The notes under the pieces were generated by a model. The model searched no databases and had not been told where the DNA came from. It saw only the letters and a program-made list of their open reading frames with translations. From Pseudobacteriovorax antillogorgiicola (GTDB lineage Bacteria; Bdellovibrionota_B; Oligoflexia; Oligoflexales; RGVZ01): a DNA stretch of 41,743 nucleotides. Location: the NCBI GenBank assembly GCA_945865565.1, contig CAMBEK010000002.1, positions 71,901 to 113,643 on the forward strand, in the 5' to 3' direction. Below, piece by piece: positions 1-8,764 of this stretch (the stretch's first letter is position 1; each line of letters starts with the position of its first letter). The translations under genes and the position numbers were made by a program.

Positions 1-449
1 TTGAATCGCTGTGCCGGCGGTACCAAAGCCGCAAAGGCAATCCCAACTGGTCCAGGGCTTGAACGATTCAAGCTGACCCCGCCGGCTTTTGCGATCCAAC
101 TCCCGGTGCTTGCTGCCGCGGCTATCCGTTGGTCTGTAGCAGTATAGACGTTGCATCCGATTTCTGTCCCGGCCTGGTCTTTCTTGCCGCACGCCAGATA
201 CGCGGCGCTGATCAGGGTTGGATCGATCGTACCAGTGTAATCGTTGCTGCTTTCTTGTGGCATTGGGGCTGTCATGTCGGGTTCATTGTTGGCAGTATTT
301 TGTTCAAGGTATTCTTGGCGGTCTTTCTTGCCTGGGCTAGTGACCGTTTGCCCTATGGGATTTGATTCCGAGCAGTTTGACTGAAGGAGTACGGCCGCCA
401 GCGCCATCGGTCCGGTCAATCCCGAAAATTTTGATCTAAAAACTTTCAT
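1..449 (-). CDS. Secreted lipoprotein-like protein, C-terminus cut by window edge
   Basis: An open frame of 149 codons runs from the ATG at 449 to the left edge with no stop, so the gene continues outside the window. The N-terminus looks like a lipoprotein signal peptide: a short basic start (MKVFRSK), a hydrophobic stretch and a cysteine at residue 30 in the context LLQSNC. Asn at -1 is not a classical lipobox residue. The mature part is polar and carries two further cysteines about 15 residues apart. No family is recognised. No clear Shine-Dalgarno sequence precedes the ATG. The plus-strand reading of the same DNA is an antisense shadow. Confidence 0.6.
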   Translation of the reverse strand, partial: MKVFRSKFSGLTGPMALAAVLLQSNCSESNPIGQTVTSPGKKDRQEYLEQNTANNEPDMTAPMPQESSNDYTGTIDPTLISAAYLACGKKDQAGTEIGCNVYTATDQRIAAAASTGSWIAKAGGVSLNRSSPGPVGIAFAALVPPAQRF

Positions 450-555
450 CAGCGGTGCTTAACGGTTAAATCTAGCCTCAATCTGAGGGTTTTGTGACTC
501 CGGCACGGTCGGGTTGCGATTTTTTGTTTAAATAAATGAAATAATTGGTTTTTAT

Positions 556-1310
556 TTGATCGTTCCAATCCATGATTCCAGTGAATTGGCCCGTCAAACC
601 GCCGACGGATCTTGGACTTTGGCACATCCGGAGCATTCCGAGTGGTATCACTCGATGGCCGGGGCTTTGACCGAGGCCAGGCATCTTTACGTGGTGGCCT
701 CGGGAATTCGCAGCGAATTTGAACGAGGAAGTGGCGTCCGGGTGGTGGATGTCGGGTTGGGGCTTGGTTACAACGCCCTGGCCACCGTTGATGCATGGCT
801 TCAAAGTGGAGCCAAGGCCCACCTCCAAATATTGTCTCTCGAAAATGATGAAGCCTTGTTTCACGCTCTGCGTTCCGGGAATGCCCCGTGGCAGATCGCC
901 TGGAACCCTTTTTGGATCGAGGCTCTGAAAGGCCTGCGCCGCGAGAGCTCCAATCTTTGGCGGGGCGTTATCAGGGGCCAGGCGGTGGGGAACTTGATTG
1001 GCTTGTGATCTTGGGTGATGCCCGTTCTGACGCCAGCATATCCCTGCTCCAAACGTCAGGGCCTTATGACTACGTCTGGCAGGATCCCTTTTCCCCCAAG
1101 AAGAATCCGAACATGTGGGCGGCCGAATGGTTTTCAGTTTTGGGCCTAGTTGTGGCTTGTAATGGCTGTTTAATGACCTATAGCGTGGCGCGGAAGGTCC
1201 GTGATGCTTTAGAGATCAGCGGCTGGCAGGTGGAGAAAATCCCGACGACCAGCCATAAAAAAAACTGGTTAAGGGCATTCCGCCTTGCGCGGGCGGGAGA
1301 CCCCACGTAA
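556..1310 (+). pseudogene. MnmC-type SAM-dependent methyltransferase, frameshifted
   Basis: The two halves of one protein lie in different frames. The first half (TTG start at 556, stop at 1006-1008) has the family's DGSxTL, YHSxxGAxTEAxHLY and SAM-binding VVDVGLGLGYN motifs. The second half, read to 1310, has the WQDPFSPKKNPNMW motif and the C-terminal TYSVA...VR segment of MnmC/DUF752 methyltransferases. MnmC methylates 5-aminomethyl-uridine at the tRNA wobble position; assigning that substrate here is inference. The frames join cleanly at GAGAG (943-947): dropping one two-base repeat there gives continuous protein reading LRRELQSLAGRY. It may be a sequencing indel, a true null allele or recoding. 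Only the methyltransferase part is present. The FAD oxidoreductase gene starts 6 bp after the stop. Confidence 0.75.
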
Positions 1311-1315
1311 AAATA

Positions 1316-2830
1316 ATGGATATGACACCTCCAGACTCCAAAGATCAGAATCAATTCGACGTGATTGTCGCCGGTGCCGGTATCGCGGGGACCTTGGCAG
1401 CGCTGCGTCTTGCCGTCGGACATTTGGCCCAGACCAGTGATTTTTCGCCGCTGAAAATTTTGCTGTTGGAAAAGGAAGCCGTCCCGGGTGGGCGCTTGCG
1501 CAGCCTTGATGATGGGGACGAGCGCCCAGCGTGGGGCTACGGATTAAACGGAGTTTCGAAACCCCTGATCGAATTTTGGCAGCAGACCATGCGCTCGGAT
1601 CCGGATTCGGTTTGGGATCCGGACGGTTTTGCGGCCAAAGAACAGGACACGCTGGGCATACTGTCCGGCAGTGATTTGAGTACGTTGCCTTTGGAGCAGA
1701 TGTTTGGTGGCAAAGGGGCACGGGCCCTCGGCGGTATGGCCGCTGCCCGCCAATGGAATCATGTAACGGACATCTTAAGCGCTGGTGGCAAGGGAACTCC
1801 GACCGCCAAGGTTCAGGCTTTAGCGGCGGAAACTGCTGATTCTTCCGACGCCGGCGACAGCGAAGAGGCCCAAGATGTCGTTGAGACCAATGAACCGGAA
1901 TCAAAGGCCGATCAAAAAACGTTTGCGCAAGTATGGACAGAGTCCCGGAAAGCCCCTGCGGCCGTCGTTCTGGAGCAGTTTAGCTCTATGTTGGGTATCA
2001 CGGACTTGTGGTCAACCCCGCCGGACGCATTTCGTGAGCGTGTTGGGTACCACACTGGCCCTCTGAAGCGTGGCCCTTGGCAAGTTGCGATTGCCGAATC
2101 CCTGCAAAAATACGTCGATGCGGGAATCATCACGCTGACCACCGATTGCCGGGTCATGTCGGCCACTTTTGACGGCATACTTCCTGACCCATCTAAAAGT
2201 GCCGCGAGTTCTGCAAAGGTAGCCTTTGCCGAAGGGTCATGGCAGCTGACAACCACCAAAGGGGTCTTTGTTGCGCCGCGCCTGGTCGTCGCGCAGCCGC
2301 CGTGGCAAGGCTTGATGTGGCTGCCGAAACACTTTTGGCCGTCCTCCCTTTTGGCGATGGCCAGCAAGGTCAAACCAGTCAGTGCGGTGACGCTGACCGA
2401 ACGGATTGAAAAATCAGCGGCCGGAGATCTTCCGGACATCATCATGATCCCGGCGGAGGGCGTGCAGGCCATTCGCTCCAGTGAAGATGAGATCACGTTC
2501 CAGGCGACAATTGATTTTGAAATTTCAGTGCAAGCACCCGAAGTCGTTAAAGCCGTAAAACGATTGAAGCGCGCTCGCAAAAAACTTTTAGCGGCTCGTG
2601 CCGGATGCATGTCAGAAAATGAACGCATTGCTCTCGTGACAGTGGCTTGGGGGCAGTCTGCAGTGGTATCCGAAACACGATTGCTGCAGCGGATGGCAAA
2701 GGCCAATCTTGGCTCAGGAAATCTGGCATTCTGTGGCGATTGCTATGGTGCCAGTTACGTTGGCGACCAAAACGTGATCAAATCCGTTGTCTCGGCAACC
2801 AATATCATTGGAAAAAGTCTGCAACCATGA
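1316..2830 (+). CDS. FAD-dependent amine oxidase/protoporphyrinogen oxidase-type oxidoreductase
   Basis: This 504-residue protein opens with a dinucleotide-binding Rossmann motif (VAGAGIAG, near residue 20) followed by LLEKEAVPGGRLRS, the arrangement of the flavin amine oxidase/phytoene desaturase superfamily. The C-terminal NLAFCGDCYGASYVGD matches the second FAD-contact region of that fold. An acidic, low-complexity insert spans about residues 167-200 and is probably a loop. Substrate is unknown. It starts 6 bp after the mnmC-like gene and its stop overlaps the folD start (ATGA), so the three are probably co-transcribed. It lacks the DAO-type features expected of the MnmC oxidase half, so it is not a simple split MnmC. 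Confidence 0.75.
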   Translation: MDMTPPDSKDQNQFDVIVAGAGIAGTLAALRLAVGHLAQTSDFSPLKILLLEKEAVPGGRLRSLDDGDERPAWGYGLNGVSKPLIEFWQQTMRSDPDSVWDPDGFAAKEQDTLGILSGSDLSTLPLEQMFGGKGARALGGMAAARQWNHVTDILSAGGKGTPTAKVQALAAETADSSDAGDSEEAQDVVETNEPESKADQKTFAQVWTESRKAPAAVVLEQFSSMLGITDLWSTPPDAFRERVGYHTGPLKRGPWQVAIAESLQKYVDAGIITLTTDCRVMSATFDGILPDPSKSAASSAKVAFAEGSWQLTTTKGVFVAPRLVVAQPPWQGLMWLPKHFWPSSLLAMASKVKPVSAVTLTERIEKSAAGDLPDIIMIPAEGVQAIRSSEDEITFQATIDFEISVQAPEVVKAVKRLKRARKKLLAARAGCMSENERIALVTVAWGQSAVVSETRLLQRMAKANLGSGNLAFCGDCYGASYVGDQNVIKSVVSATNIIGKSLQP

Positions 2831-3684
2831 CGCAACTTATCGATGGACGTATCGCGGCCCAAGTCATCAAAAAGCGGGTGCGTGCGGATATTGATGCGAT
2901 TTTGTCCAAAGGACTGCGGGTACCACGACTTGCAGTTATTCTGGCGGGGGATCATCCGGCCAGCGAAGTCTACGTTAAGAACAAAGAAATCGCCTGCAAG
3001 TCCGTTGGTATCGAAACGGTTATGTACCGGCTGCCAAAAGAGGCGTCACAAAAACAAATTTTGAATTTGATTGCGCAGCTGAACGAAGATGACACCATTG
3101 ACGGTATTTTGCCGCAGCTGCCTCTTCCTGCTCATATCTCCCGCACGGCTGCAATTTTAGCGGTCGATCCTAAAAAGGATGTGGATGGCCTGACTCCGCT
3201 GAATCAAGGTTTGCTTGATTGGAACCTGCCGGGCATCCGCCCGTGTACACCAAGTGGAATTGTCGAGCTTTTGAAATTCTCTGGGACTGAAATCAGGGGA
3301 GCCTTGGCTGCGGTGCTGGGGCGCAGCCTGCTTGTCGGCGCACCTACGGCAAACCTGTTGTCCCACGAAGGGGCGACGACGGTTTCAATGCATTCGGAGT
3401 CACGCAATAGCTCGGAATTGACGCGCCAGGCTGACATCGTGGTTGTTGCAACGGGTCAACATCATTTGGTCAAGGGCCACTGGATTAAACCAGGAGCCAC
3501 CGTGATTGACGTGGGCATTCACCGCATGCCAGATGGATCCATCGAGGGTGATGTGCATTTTGCCAGCGTTTCAAAAGTGGCCGGAAAAATTTCACCCGTT
3601 CCCGGTGGCGTTGGTCCAATGACGATAGCGTCATTGCTTGTCAACTGCGTCAGTGCCTACAAATTGCGCAAAAATCTTACCTAG
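2827..3684 (+). CDS. folD: Bifunctional methylenetetrahydrofolate dehydrogenase/cyclohydrolase FolD
   Basis: FolD interconverts 5,10-methylene- and 10-formyl-tetrahydrofolate in the cytoplasm and feeds one-carbon units to purine and formyl-Met synthesis. The 285 residues match the usual length. Visible motifs: ASEVYVKNK with the Tyr49/Lys53 pair corresponding to the catalytic Tyr/Lys, QLPLP, DPKKDVDGLTPLN, the NADP-binding GRSLLVGAPTANLL and the C-terminal PGGVGPMTIASLL. The ATG at 2827 overlaps the upstream stop by four bases, indicating translational coupling; a longer in-frame extension upstream is only overlap with the preceding gene. Its 3' end overlaps the convergent CAP-domain gene by 8 bp. 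Confidence 0.95.
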   Translation: MTQLIDGRIAAQVIKKRVRADIDAILSKGLRVPRLAVILAGDHPASEVYVKNKEIACKSVGIETVMYRLPKEASQKQILNLIAQLNEDDTIDGILPQLPLPAHISRTAAILAVDPKKDVDGLTPLNQGLLDWNLPGIRPCTPSGIVELLKFSGTEIRGALAAVLGRSLLVGAPTANLLSHEGATTVSMHSESRNSSELTRQADIVVVATGQHHLVKGHWIKPGATVIDVGIHRMPDGSIEGDVHFASVSKVAGKISPVPGGVGPMTIASLLVNCVSAYKLRKNLT

Positions 3685-4654
3685 AAAACAGCACGACGCT
3701 CAGGACGGTTCCCTGGCCCTTGTTGTTCTTGCTCTGAATTAATGCATGAGATGCTCTTGGATCAAGTAAGAGATCCCGGTGACGCGGTGAGTTCCAAAAA
3801 AGCCAGGCCGAATCCGCCAGTGTCGCAGCGACGACACGGTTTTCGCCCGTCATTACAAGTCCAAGTTTTGTCTTGCCCAATTCCTTCATTGTCCGAAGGG
3901 ATTTGCGATCGTGGAATGGCGTCGAGTCTGACGTCAGATCTGGAACACCAGGCATGCTATTGGCTTCATCGATTCTCTCCAGGGGCATTTTTTTTTCGTC
4001 TGCCCGGATGGAGTTGATCCAGGTCATAAAAGATTTTTTAGCGTCTTGGGTATTGGCAAGAAGTTCCTGGTGGGGGGATCTGATTGATGGACCTTTGCCT
4101 GTTGGTATGGAAAACCAAAGTTCTGGGGCAAGGTCAGAAGGTTTGCCGAGCGGCAGATCATGCCCGCAGGTTACGGTTGCAACCCCATCTTTTGCAGGTA
4201 GCTGCCAAAACCCGTCTTTCGATTTATCTAATTTTTTTTCCAAGGGTTGGCTGACTCCCGATGAGCCAACCCAACGCACTGAAATTTCCGTGCAGGTGGA
4301 CGAGCCTCCAACCTTCAGTTCGTTCGCCGTAATTTTGGCAGCTGTCGGTGCGGTAAATAACGCCAGCCAGGATTTCTTCGTTTCTTTAGGACGTGGTTTT
4401 TCAGTTGGGCAGTCCCCAAAAGAAAACGATCTGGTTTCGGCACCTGCGGCGCTGCGGGCTAATTTCTGCGCCGTGGCCTCATCCAGTTTTTGACCGGCAG
4501 TAAAAAACGTGACGCTGGCATCATAGATTCCTGCATCCCAGAGACGCCTCGCCTTCTCCGGTTCTGGTGCTGTAAAAAAGTCGCCCAGGCAAATGGCCCG
4601 GGCGACGTCTAAGCTAATTAAAATACGCAATGCCAGTAAGGTTGTTCCTGGCAT
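3677..4654 (-). CDS. Probable secreted CAP (SCP/PR-1)-domain protein
   Basis: A 325-residue protein with a weak hydrophobic N-terminus that may be a signal peptide ending near residue 20. The middle is of unknown type. The last 110 residues resemble a CAP domain: a helix INSIRADEKKMPLERIDEAN at the position of the usual N-x-x-R...PL start, then GENRVVAA and WLFWNSPRHRDLLLDP, which matches the W-x-x-S-x-x-HR-x-x-LL-x-P signature. CAP proteins act outside the cytoplasm with varied lipid-binding or protease-like roles; the role here is unknown. It begins 6 bp after the acyl-CoA dehydrogenase stop without its own Shine-Dalgarno, so it may depend on read-through translation. Confidence 0.6.
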   Translation of the reverse strand: MPGTTLLALRILISLDVARAICLGDFFTAPEPEKARRLWDAGIYDASVTFFTAGQKLDEATAQKLARSAAGAETRSFSFGDCPTEKPRPKETKKSWLALFTAPTAAKITANELKVGGSSTCTEISVRWVGSSGVSQPLEKKLDKSKDGFWQLPAKDGVATVTCGHDLPLGKPSDLAPELWFSIPTGKGPSIRSPHQELLANTQDAKKSFMTWINSIRADEKKMPLERIDEANSMPGVPDLTSDSTPFHDRKSLRTMKELGKTKLGLVMTGENRVVAATLADSAWLFWNSPRHRDLLLDPRASHALIQSKNNKGQGTVLSVVLFSR

Positions 4655-4660
4655 GTTGTT

Positions 4661-5824
4661 TTAACGATACTGGCTATCAATCAATTTAAAAATCGTCGCC
4701 AACTGCATGTTGGTCGTGCCTTCGTAAAGCTTGCCGATTTTGGCGTCGCGATAGAATTTCTCAGCCGGGAATTCTTTAATGAAACCGTAACCACCGTATA
4801 CTTCCAGCATTTCGGAAGAAACATTCTCAGCCACGGCCGAGGCGAAGTGCTTGGCCATGGCGGCCTCTTTAACGAATTCCTTGCCTGCGTCCTTGAGGCG
4901 CGCGGCGTTGTACACCAGCAAGCGTGCGGCTTCGATTTCGGTTGCGGCCTTGGCGATTGAAAATTGGATGCCCTGGAATTCCTTGATTGGTTTGCCGAAC
5001 TGCTCACGCTGGCGTGAATACTTAAGGGCACCCTCAAAGGCCCCTTGTGCGAGGCCCAACATCTGCGCTGCGATGCCAATCCGCCCTTCATTGAGGGTCT
5101 CAATCGCTATCTTGTAGCCTTTGCCAATTTCGCCAATCACGTTCTCTTTTGGAACGCGGACATTGTCAAAAATCACCTCGCAAGTTGAAGACGCGCGAAT
5201 TCCAAGTTTCTTTTCTTTCTTGCCGACCTTGAATCCCGGCATGTCGCGTTCGAGAACAAAAGCCGTGATACCTTTGTATCCAAGTTCAGGATTGATGTTG
5301 GCGAATACGACAAAGATGTTGGCCTCTTTGGCGTTGGTGATAAAAATTTTCTTGCCGTCCAAGCGCCAATGGTCGCCTTCGTCATAGGCTCGGGATTTCA
5401 TCGCGAAAGCATCCGAACCAGAGTTTGGTTCGGTCAGGCAATACGAACCGACGTCTTTGGATGTGAGGCGCGACAAATATTTCTTCTGCTGTGCTGGGTT
5501 GGCGTAGCGCATGAAGATATTGTTGATGAGGGTGTTTTGGACGTCGCAGATCACGCTGACGGCTGGATCGATCTTGGCCATGGCTTCGATCGCCAAAATT
5601 GACATGAAAAAGCTGCCGCCCGCACCACCGTGCTCGGTTGGGACTTCGATGCCCATGAGGCCCATGTCAAAAAGCTGGGGAAGAAGCTCAAGGTCGAACT
5701 GCTCTTTCTCGTCCATCTCCAGGACTTTTGGTCCGATCGCGGTGCGGGCAAAGCGCTCCACTTCCTGCTGGAAAAGGGCTTCGTCGTGACTGAGTGCGGT
5801 CAGTGGGTTGGCGGCCATGATCAT
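4661..5824 (-). CDS. Acyl-CoA dehydrogenase (short/branched-chain type)
   Basis: An FAD enzyme of 387 residues that oxidises acyl-CoA to 2-enoyl-CoA and passes electrons to electron-transfer flavoprotein. The typical three-domain order is present: N-terminal helices, a central beta domain with SYCLTEPNSGSDAF, and C-terminal helices with RxQFGKPIKEFQGIQF, YGGYGF and KLYEGTTNMQ, where the Glu of YEGT is the usual catalytic base. The start at 5824 is chosen because AAGGGAGA lies just upstream; an in-frame GTG at 5848 lacks such a site. Chain-length preference cannot be read safely, but the sequence resembles the butyryl/isobutyryl group. Together with icmF, this suggests branched or short-chain acyl-CoA catabolism. 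Confidence 0.9.
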   Translation of the reverse strand: MIMAANPLTALSHDEALFQQEVERFARTAIGPKVLEMDEKEQFDLELLPQLFDMGLMGIEVPTEHGGAGGSFFMSILAIEAMAKIDPAVSVICDVQNTLINNIFMRYANPAQQKKYLSRLTSKDVGSYCLTEPNSGSDAFAMKSRAYDEGDHWRLDGKKIFITNAKEANIFVVFANINPELGYKGITAFVLERDMPGFKVGKKEKKLGIRASSTCEVIFDNVRVPKENVIGEIGKGYKIAIETLNEGRIGIAAQMLGLAQGAFEGALKYSRQREQFGKPIKEFQGIQFSIAKAATEIEAARLLVYNAARLKDAGKEFVKEAAMAKHFASAVAENVSSEMLEVYGGYGFIKEFPAEKFYRDAKIGKLYEGTTNMQLATIFKLIDSQYR

Positions 5825-5916
5825 CGTTCTCCCTTGGTCGAAAATCACTTAGTTAATGACACGTTTTCCCATATAAAGGCAATCGGACAGACTGCTTCTT
5901 CTTCTGAAGGATTCAG

Positions 5917-7050
5917 ATGAATTTGAATAAAACCAGTGTAGTAGACCTTCCTTTGGTGCGGCAGGCCCTCGGTTTAGGGGCTCCTGGCCGATGGCCGGTT
6001 TGGTTCATGCGGCAGGCGGGGCGCTATCTGCCCGAGTACATGGCCCTTCGGTCCAAGTTGGAGTTTGTCGAGCTTTGCCGCAGTCCAAAGGACGCCGCCG
6101 AAGTGACCCTTCAGCCCCTGCGCCGTTTTGATCTGGATGCAGCCATTATTTTTTCCGACATTCTGGTTCCATGCATTGCACTTGGTCAAAATCTGAGTTT
6201 TGGCAAAGGGCATGGGCCGAGGCTTTCTCCGCCCGTGCAGTCTCGCGAGGCATTTCGGCAACTTAGGCGGCCTGATGTTGCCGCTGAGTTGGGCTACGTG
6301 GGCGAGGCCCTGGCTCTGACCAAATCCCTGCTCGCCCCTGGCAAAGCCCTTATTGGGTTTGCGGGGGCCCCCTTCACGGTCGGCACCTACATGATCGAAG
6401 GTGGCAGCAGCAAGGAATTCACCGCAACGAAATCGATGGTCTTTCGGGACCCGGTCCTTTTTGCGGACTTGATGAAGCTTTTGCGCGACGTGACCATCGA
6501 ATACCTCATCATGCAGGTCAAGGCCGGGGCTGATGCCCTCATGCTATTTGACACCTGGGCGGGGAACCTGACTCCCGTTGATTACGCACGCGACGTCTGG
6601 CCGGTGACGGCAGACCTTCTGGCCACGGTGCGCGAGGCAACAGGTGTTCCTGTCACTTATTTTTCGGGGCAAGGTTCAGACCGGATATTGGAATTAGGCG
6701 GTCATGCACAAATAAATTCGCGAAAAGCCTTTGATGTTCTGTCGGTCGATTGGCGGGTGCGCTTGTCTTATGCGGCGCGTCTGGTCAAGGAAGCCGGGTT
6801 GGACGTGGCCCTTCAGGGCAATCTTGACCCCCAAGCGCTTCTAGGGCCCGAGGAACAAGTTCGCGAAAGGGTCCGGGCGATCCTCGACGAAGCTCGCGAG
6901 GCTTGTGATGCCGGTTTGATCCACGGTCATATTTTTAATGTTGGCCACGGACTTTTGCCCCATACGCCGCCCGAAGCCGTAGGCTGGGCCATTGATGAAG
7001 TTCGTAAGTACGGGCCTACTGGCCCAACCAGATCATCAAGTCATCCGTAA
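5917..7050 (+). CDS. hemE: Uroporphyrinogen decarboxylase HemE
   Basis: HemE removes four carboxylates from uroporphyrinogen III to give coproporphyrinogen III in haem synthesis. The 377-residue protein is slightly longer than usual because of an N-terminal leader of about 20 residues and a polar C-terminal tail. Clear motifs: PVWFMRQAGRYLPEY near residue 28, IIFSDILVP with the active-site Asp region, GFAGAPFTVGTYMIEGG, and GLIHGHIFNVGHGLLPHTPPE at the end. GAAGGA sits 6 bases before the ATG. It heads a same-strand series with gpmI and mazG and lies divergent from the acyl-CoA dehydrogenase with a 92-bp gap. Confidence 0.95.
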   Translation: MNLNKTSVVDLPLVRQALGLGAPGRWPVWFMRQAGRYLPEYMALRSKLEFVELCRSPKDAAEVTLQPLRRFDLDAAIIFSDILVPCIALGQNLSFGKGHGPRLSPPVQSREAFRQLRRPDVAAELGYVGEALALTKSLLAPGKALIGFAGAPFTVGTYMIEGGSSKEFTATKSMVFRDPVLFADLMKLLRDVTIEYLIMQVKAGADALMLFDTWAGNLTPVDYARDVWPVTADLLATVREATGVPVTYFSGQGSDRILELGGHAQINSRKAFDVLSVDWRVRLSYAARLVKEAGLDVALQGNLDPQALLGPEEQVRERVRAILDEAREACDAGLIHGHIFNVGHGLLPHTPPEAVGWAIDEVRKYGPTGPTRSSSHP

Positions 7051-7068
7051 ATTGGGATTGGATCAATC

Positions 7069-8733
7069 ATGACTAAATCAGCTGCAAAGCGTCGCGTCCT
7101 TACCGTTGTCATGGACGGAGTTGGAGTCAGTCCGGTGACCTACGGAAATGCCGTCGCCCATGCCCACACCCCAAACATGCAATGGCTGCGCGGTGCGGCC
7201 GGTTATTTGGAGCTGGCAGCCCACGGAAAAGCGGTCGGCCTGCCAAGCGACAGCGATATCGGTAACAGCGAAGTCGGGCATAACGCCCTTGGTGCTGGCC
7301 GCGTTTTTGATCAAGGTGCAAAGCTTGTTCAGCATGCCATCGATTCCGGATCAATGTTTTCGGGAGACACGTGGAGAGAAATTATTCAGCGCGTTGCTGG
7401 AGATGGTGGAACTGCCGGAAATTCCGCTCATGGAAAAACGCTGCACTTCATCGGATTGCTTAGCGACGGCAATGTCCATTCTCACGAAAATCATTTGTAC
7501 GCCATGCTGCGGCAGGCCAAAAAAGACAGCGTTCGCCGAGTGCGCATTCACGTGCTTTTAGATGGCCGGGACGTTGGTCAAAAAACGGCTGAGGTTTATG
7601 TCGAGCGTCTGGAAAGGATTCTAACCGAACTTAACAGCTCTGACTTTGATGTGCGGGTGGCATCTGGTGGTGGTCGCATGGTGATCACGATGGACCGCTA
7701 TGAGGCAGACTGGTCCATGGTGGAAAGCGGTTGGAAAACCCATGTTCTTGGCATGGGGCCTGTATACCCTTCCCTTTCGGCAGCGATTGCGGAATTTCGC
7801 AAAGATCCGGCTTTGACGGATCAGTATTTGCCGGCGTTTGTAATTTCTAAATCATCTTCTGACCATGGGCCGTGTGGAACTATTGAAAGTGGCGATGCGG
7901 TGATTTTCTTTAACTTTCGCGGAGATCGCGCGATCGAAATCTCCCGCGCGTTTATCGAAGACAACTTCAGCGCATTTGACCGTGGACGCCGGCCGGATGT
8001 TTTTTATGCCGGAATGACGCAATACGATGGCGACTTGAAAATTCCACCGCGCTATCTGGTAAAGCCTCCGGTGATTGACAATACTCTTGGTGAACTTCTT
8101 GCGTCCCAAGGCATTCGTCAGTTTGCGTGCAGCGAGACACAAAAATTTGGCCACGTGACTTACTTTTGGAATGGCAACCGGTCTGGATATTTCGACCGGA
8201 AAATTGAGGAGTACGTCGAGATTCCGTCAGACAACATCCGGTTTGAACTGAAGCCTTGGATGAAGGCGGCAGAGATTTGCGATGAGACCGTTTCACGGAT
8301 GCATTCTGGGGCGTTTGATTTTGGCCGGATCAATTTCGCCAACGGCGACATGGTGGGCCATACAGGTGACTTTGATGCCGCGGTTGAGGCTGTAGCCACG
8401 GTGGACCTCATGCTTGGCCGATTGATTGACGCCGCAAAAAAATCTGATGTCATCCTTTTAATCACAGCCGACCATGGCAATGCCGACGAAATGTTTGACG
8501 CACCGCCGCCGAAAGATGGATCGGATCCTTATCCATATCTGCCGATCGCGAATCGGCCCCGGCCAAAAACTTCGCATACTTTGAGTGCGGTTCCGCTTTT
8601 TGTCTTCGACCCCAAAGGTATTGTGAAGATGCGCACTGACATCGCCAAGCCGGGCCTTGCCAATCTTGCCAACACGACGCTTTCTTTGATGGGTCTGCCC
8701 CAGCAGGCTGGATTTATGCCCGGACTTGTTTGA
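7069..8733 (+). CDS. gpmI: 2,3-bisphosphoglycerate-independent phosphoglycerate mutase GpmI
   Basis: This enzyme converts 3-phosphoglycerate to 2-phosphoglycerate in glycolysis using two metal ions and a phosphoserine. The alkaline-phosphatase-like metal sites are visible: VVMDGVGVS at the N-terminus, the phospho-acceptor Ser67 in GNSEVGHN, DGRDVGQ, VTYFWNGN, FANGDMVGHTGD and TADHGNADEM. At 554 residues it is somewhat longer than the usual 510-515; the extra length is in loops and around an insert before the last metal-binding region. It begins 18 bp after hemE, so the pair is likely co-transcribed. Confidence 0.94.
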   Translation: MTKSAAKRRVLTVVMDGVGVSPVTYGNAVAHAHTPNMQWLRGAAGYLELAAHGKAVGLPSDSDIGNSEVGHNALGAGRVFDQGAKLVQHAIDSGSMFSGDTWREIIQRVAGDGGTAGNSAHGKTLHFIGLLSDGNVHSHENHLYAMLRQAKKDSVRRVRIHVLLDGRDVGQKTAEVYVERLERILTELNSSDFDVRVASGGGRMVITMDRYEADWSMVESGWKTHVLGMGPVYPSLSAAIAEFRKDPALTDQYLPAFVISKSSSDHGPCGTIESGDAVIFFNFRGDRAIEISRAFIEDNFSAFDRGRRPDVFYAGMTQYDGDLKIPPRYLVKPPVIDNTLGELLASQGIRQFACSETQKFGHVTYFWNGNRSGYFDRKIEEYVEIPSDNIRFELKPWMKAAEICDETVSRMHSGAFDFGRINFANGDMVGHTGDFDAAVEAVATVDLMLGRLIDAAKKSDVILLITADHGNADEMFDAPPPKDGSDPYPYLPIANRPRPKTSHTLSAVPLFVFDPKGIVKMRTDIAKPGLANLANTTLSLMGLPQQAGFMPGLV

Positions 8734-8764
8734 TTGTGTGACCGCCCGATGGAGGAGTTCGTTT

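Noticed and set aside
129-365. Plus-strand frame of 78 codons
   Set aside because: It is antisense to the truncated lipoprotein on the minus strand, which has a signal peptide and no stop to the edge.
450-555. Short hairpin CCTCA/TGAGG with GTTTTG as a terminator
   Set aside because: The 5-bp stem and short T run are too weak, and its position between divergent starts does not need a terminator.
1912-2706. Long minus-strand frame of 264 codons inside the FAD oxidoreductase gene
   Set aside because: The plus strand has clear Rossmann and C-terminal motifs; the minus frame has no recognisable motif or start signal.
2647-2826. N-terminal extension of folD by 60 codons
   Set aside because: It overlaps the FAD gene; the ATG at 2827 gives a normal-length FolD.
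3873-4493. Plus-strand frame of 206 codons
   Set aside because: Antisense to the CAP-domain gene, which has family motifs.
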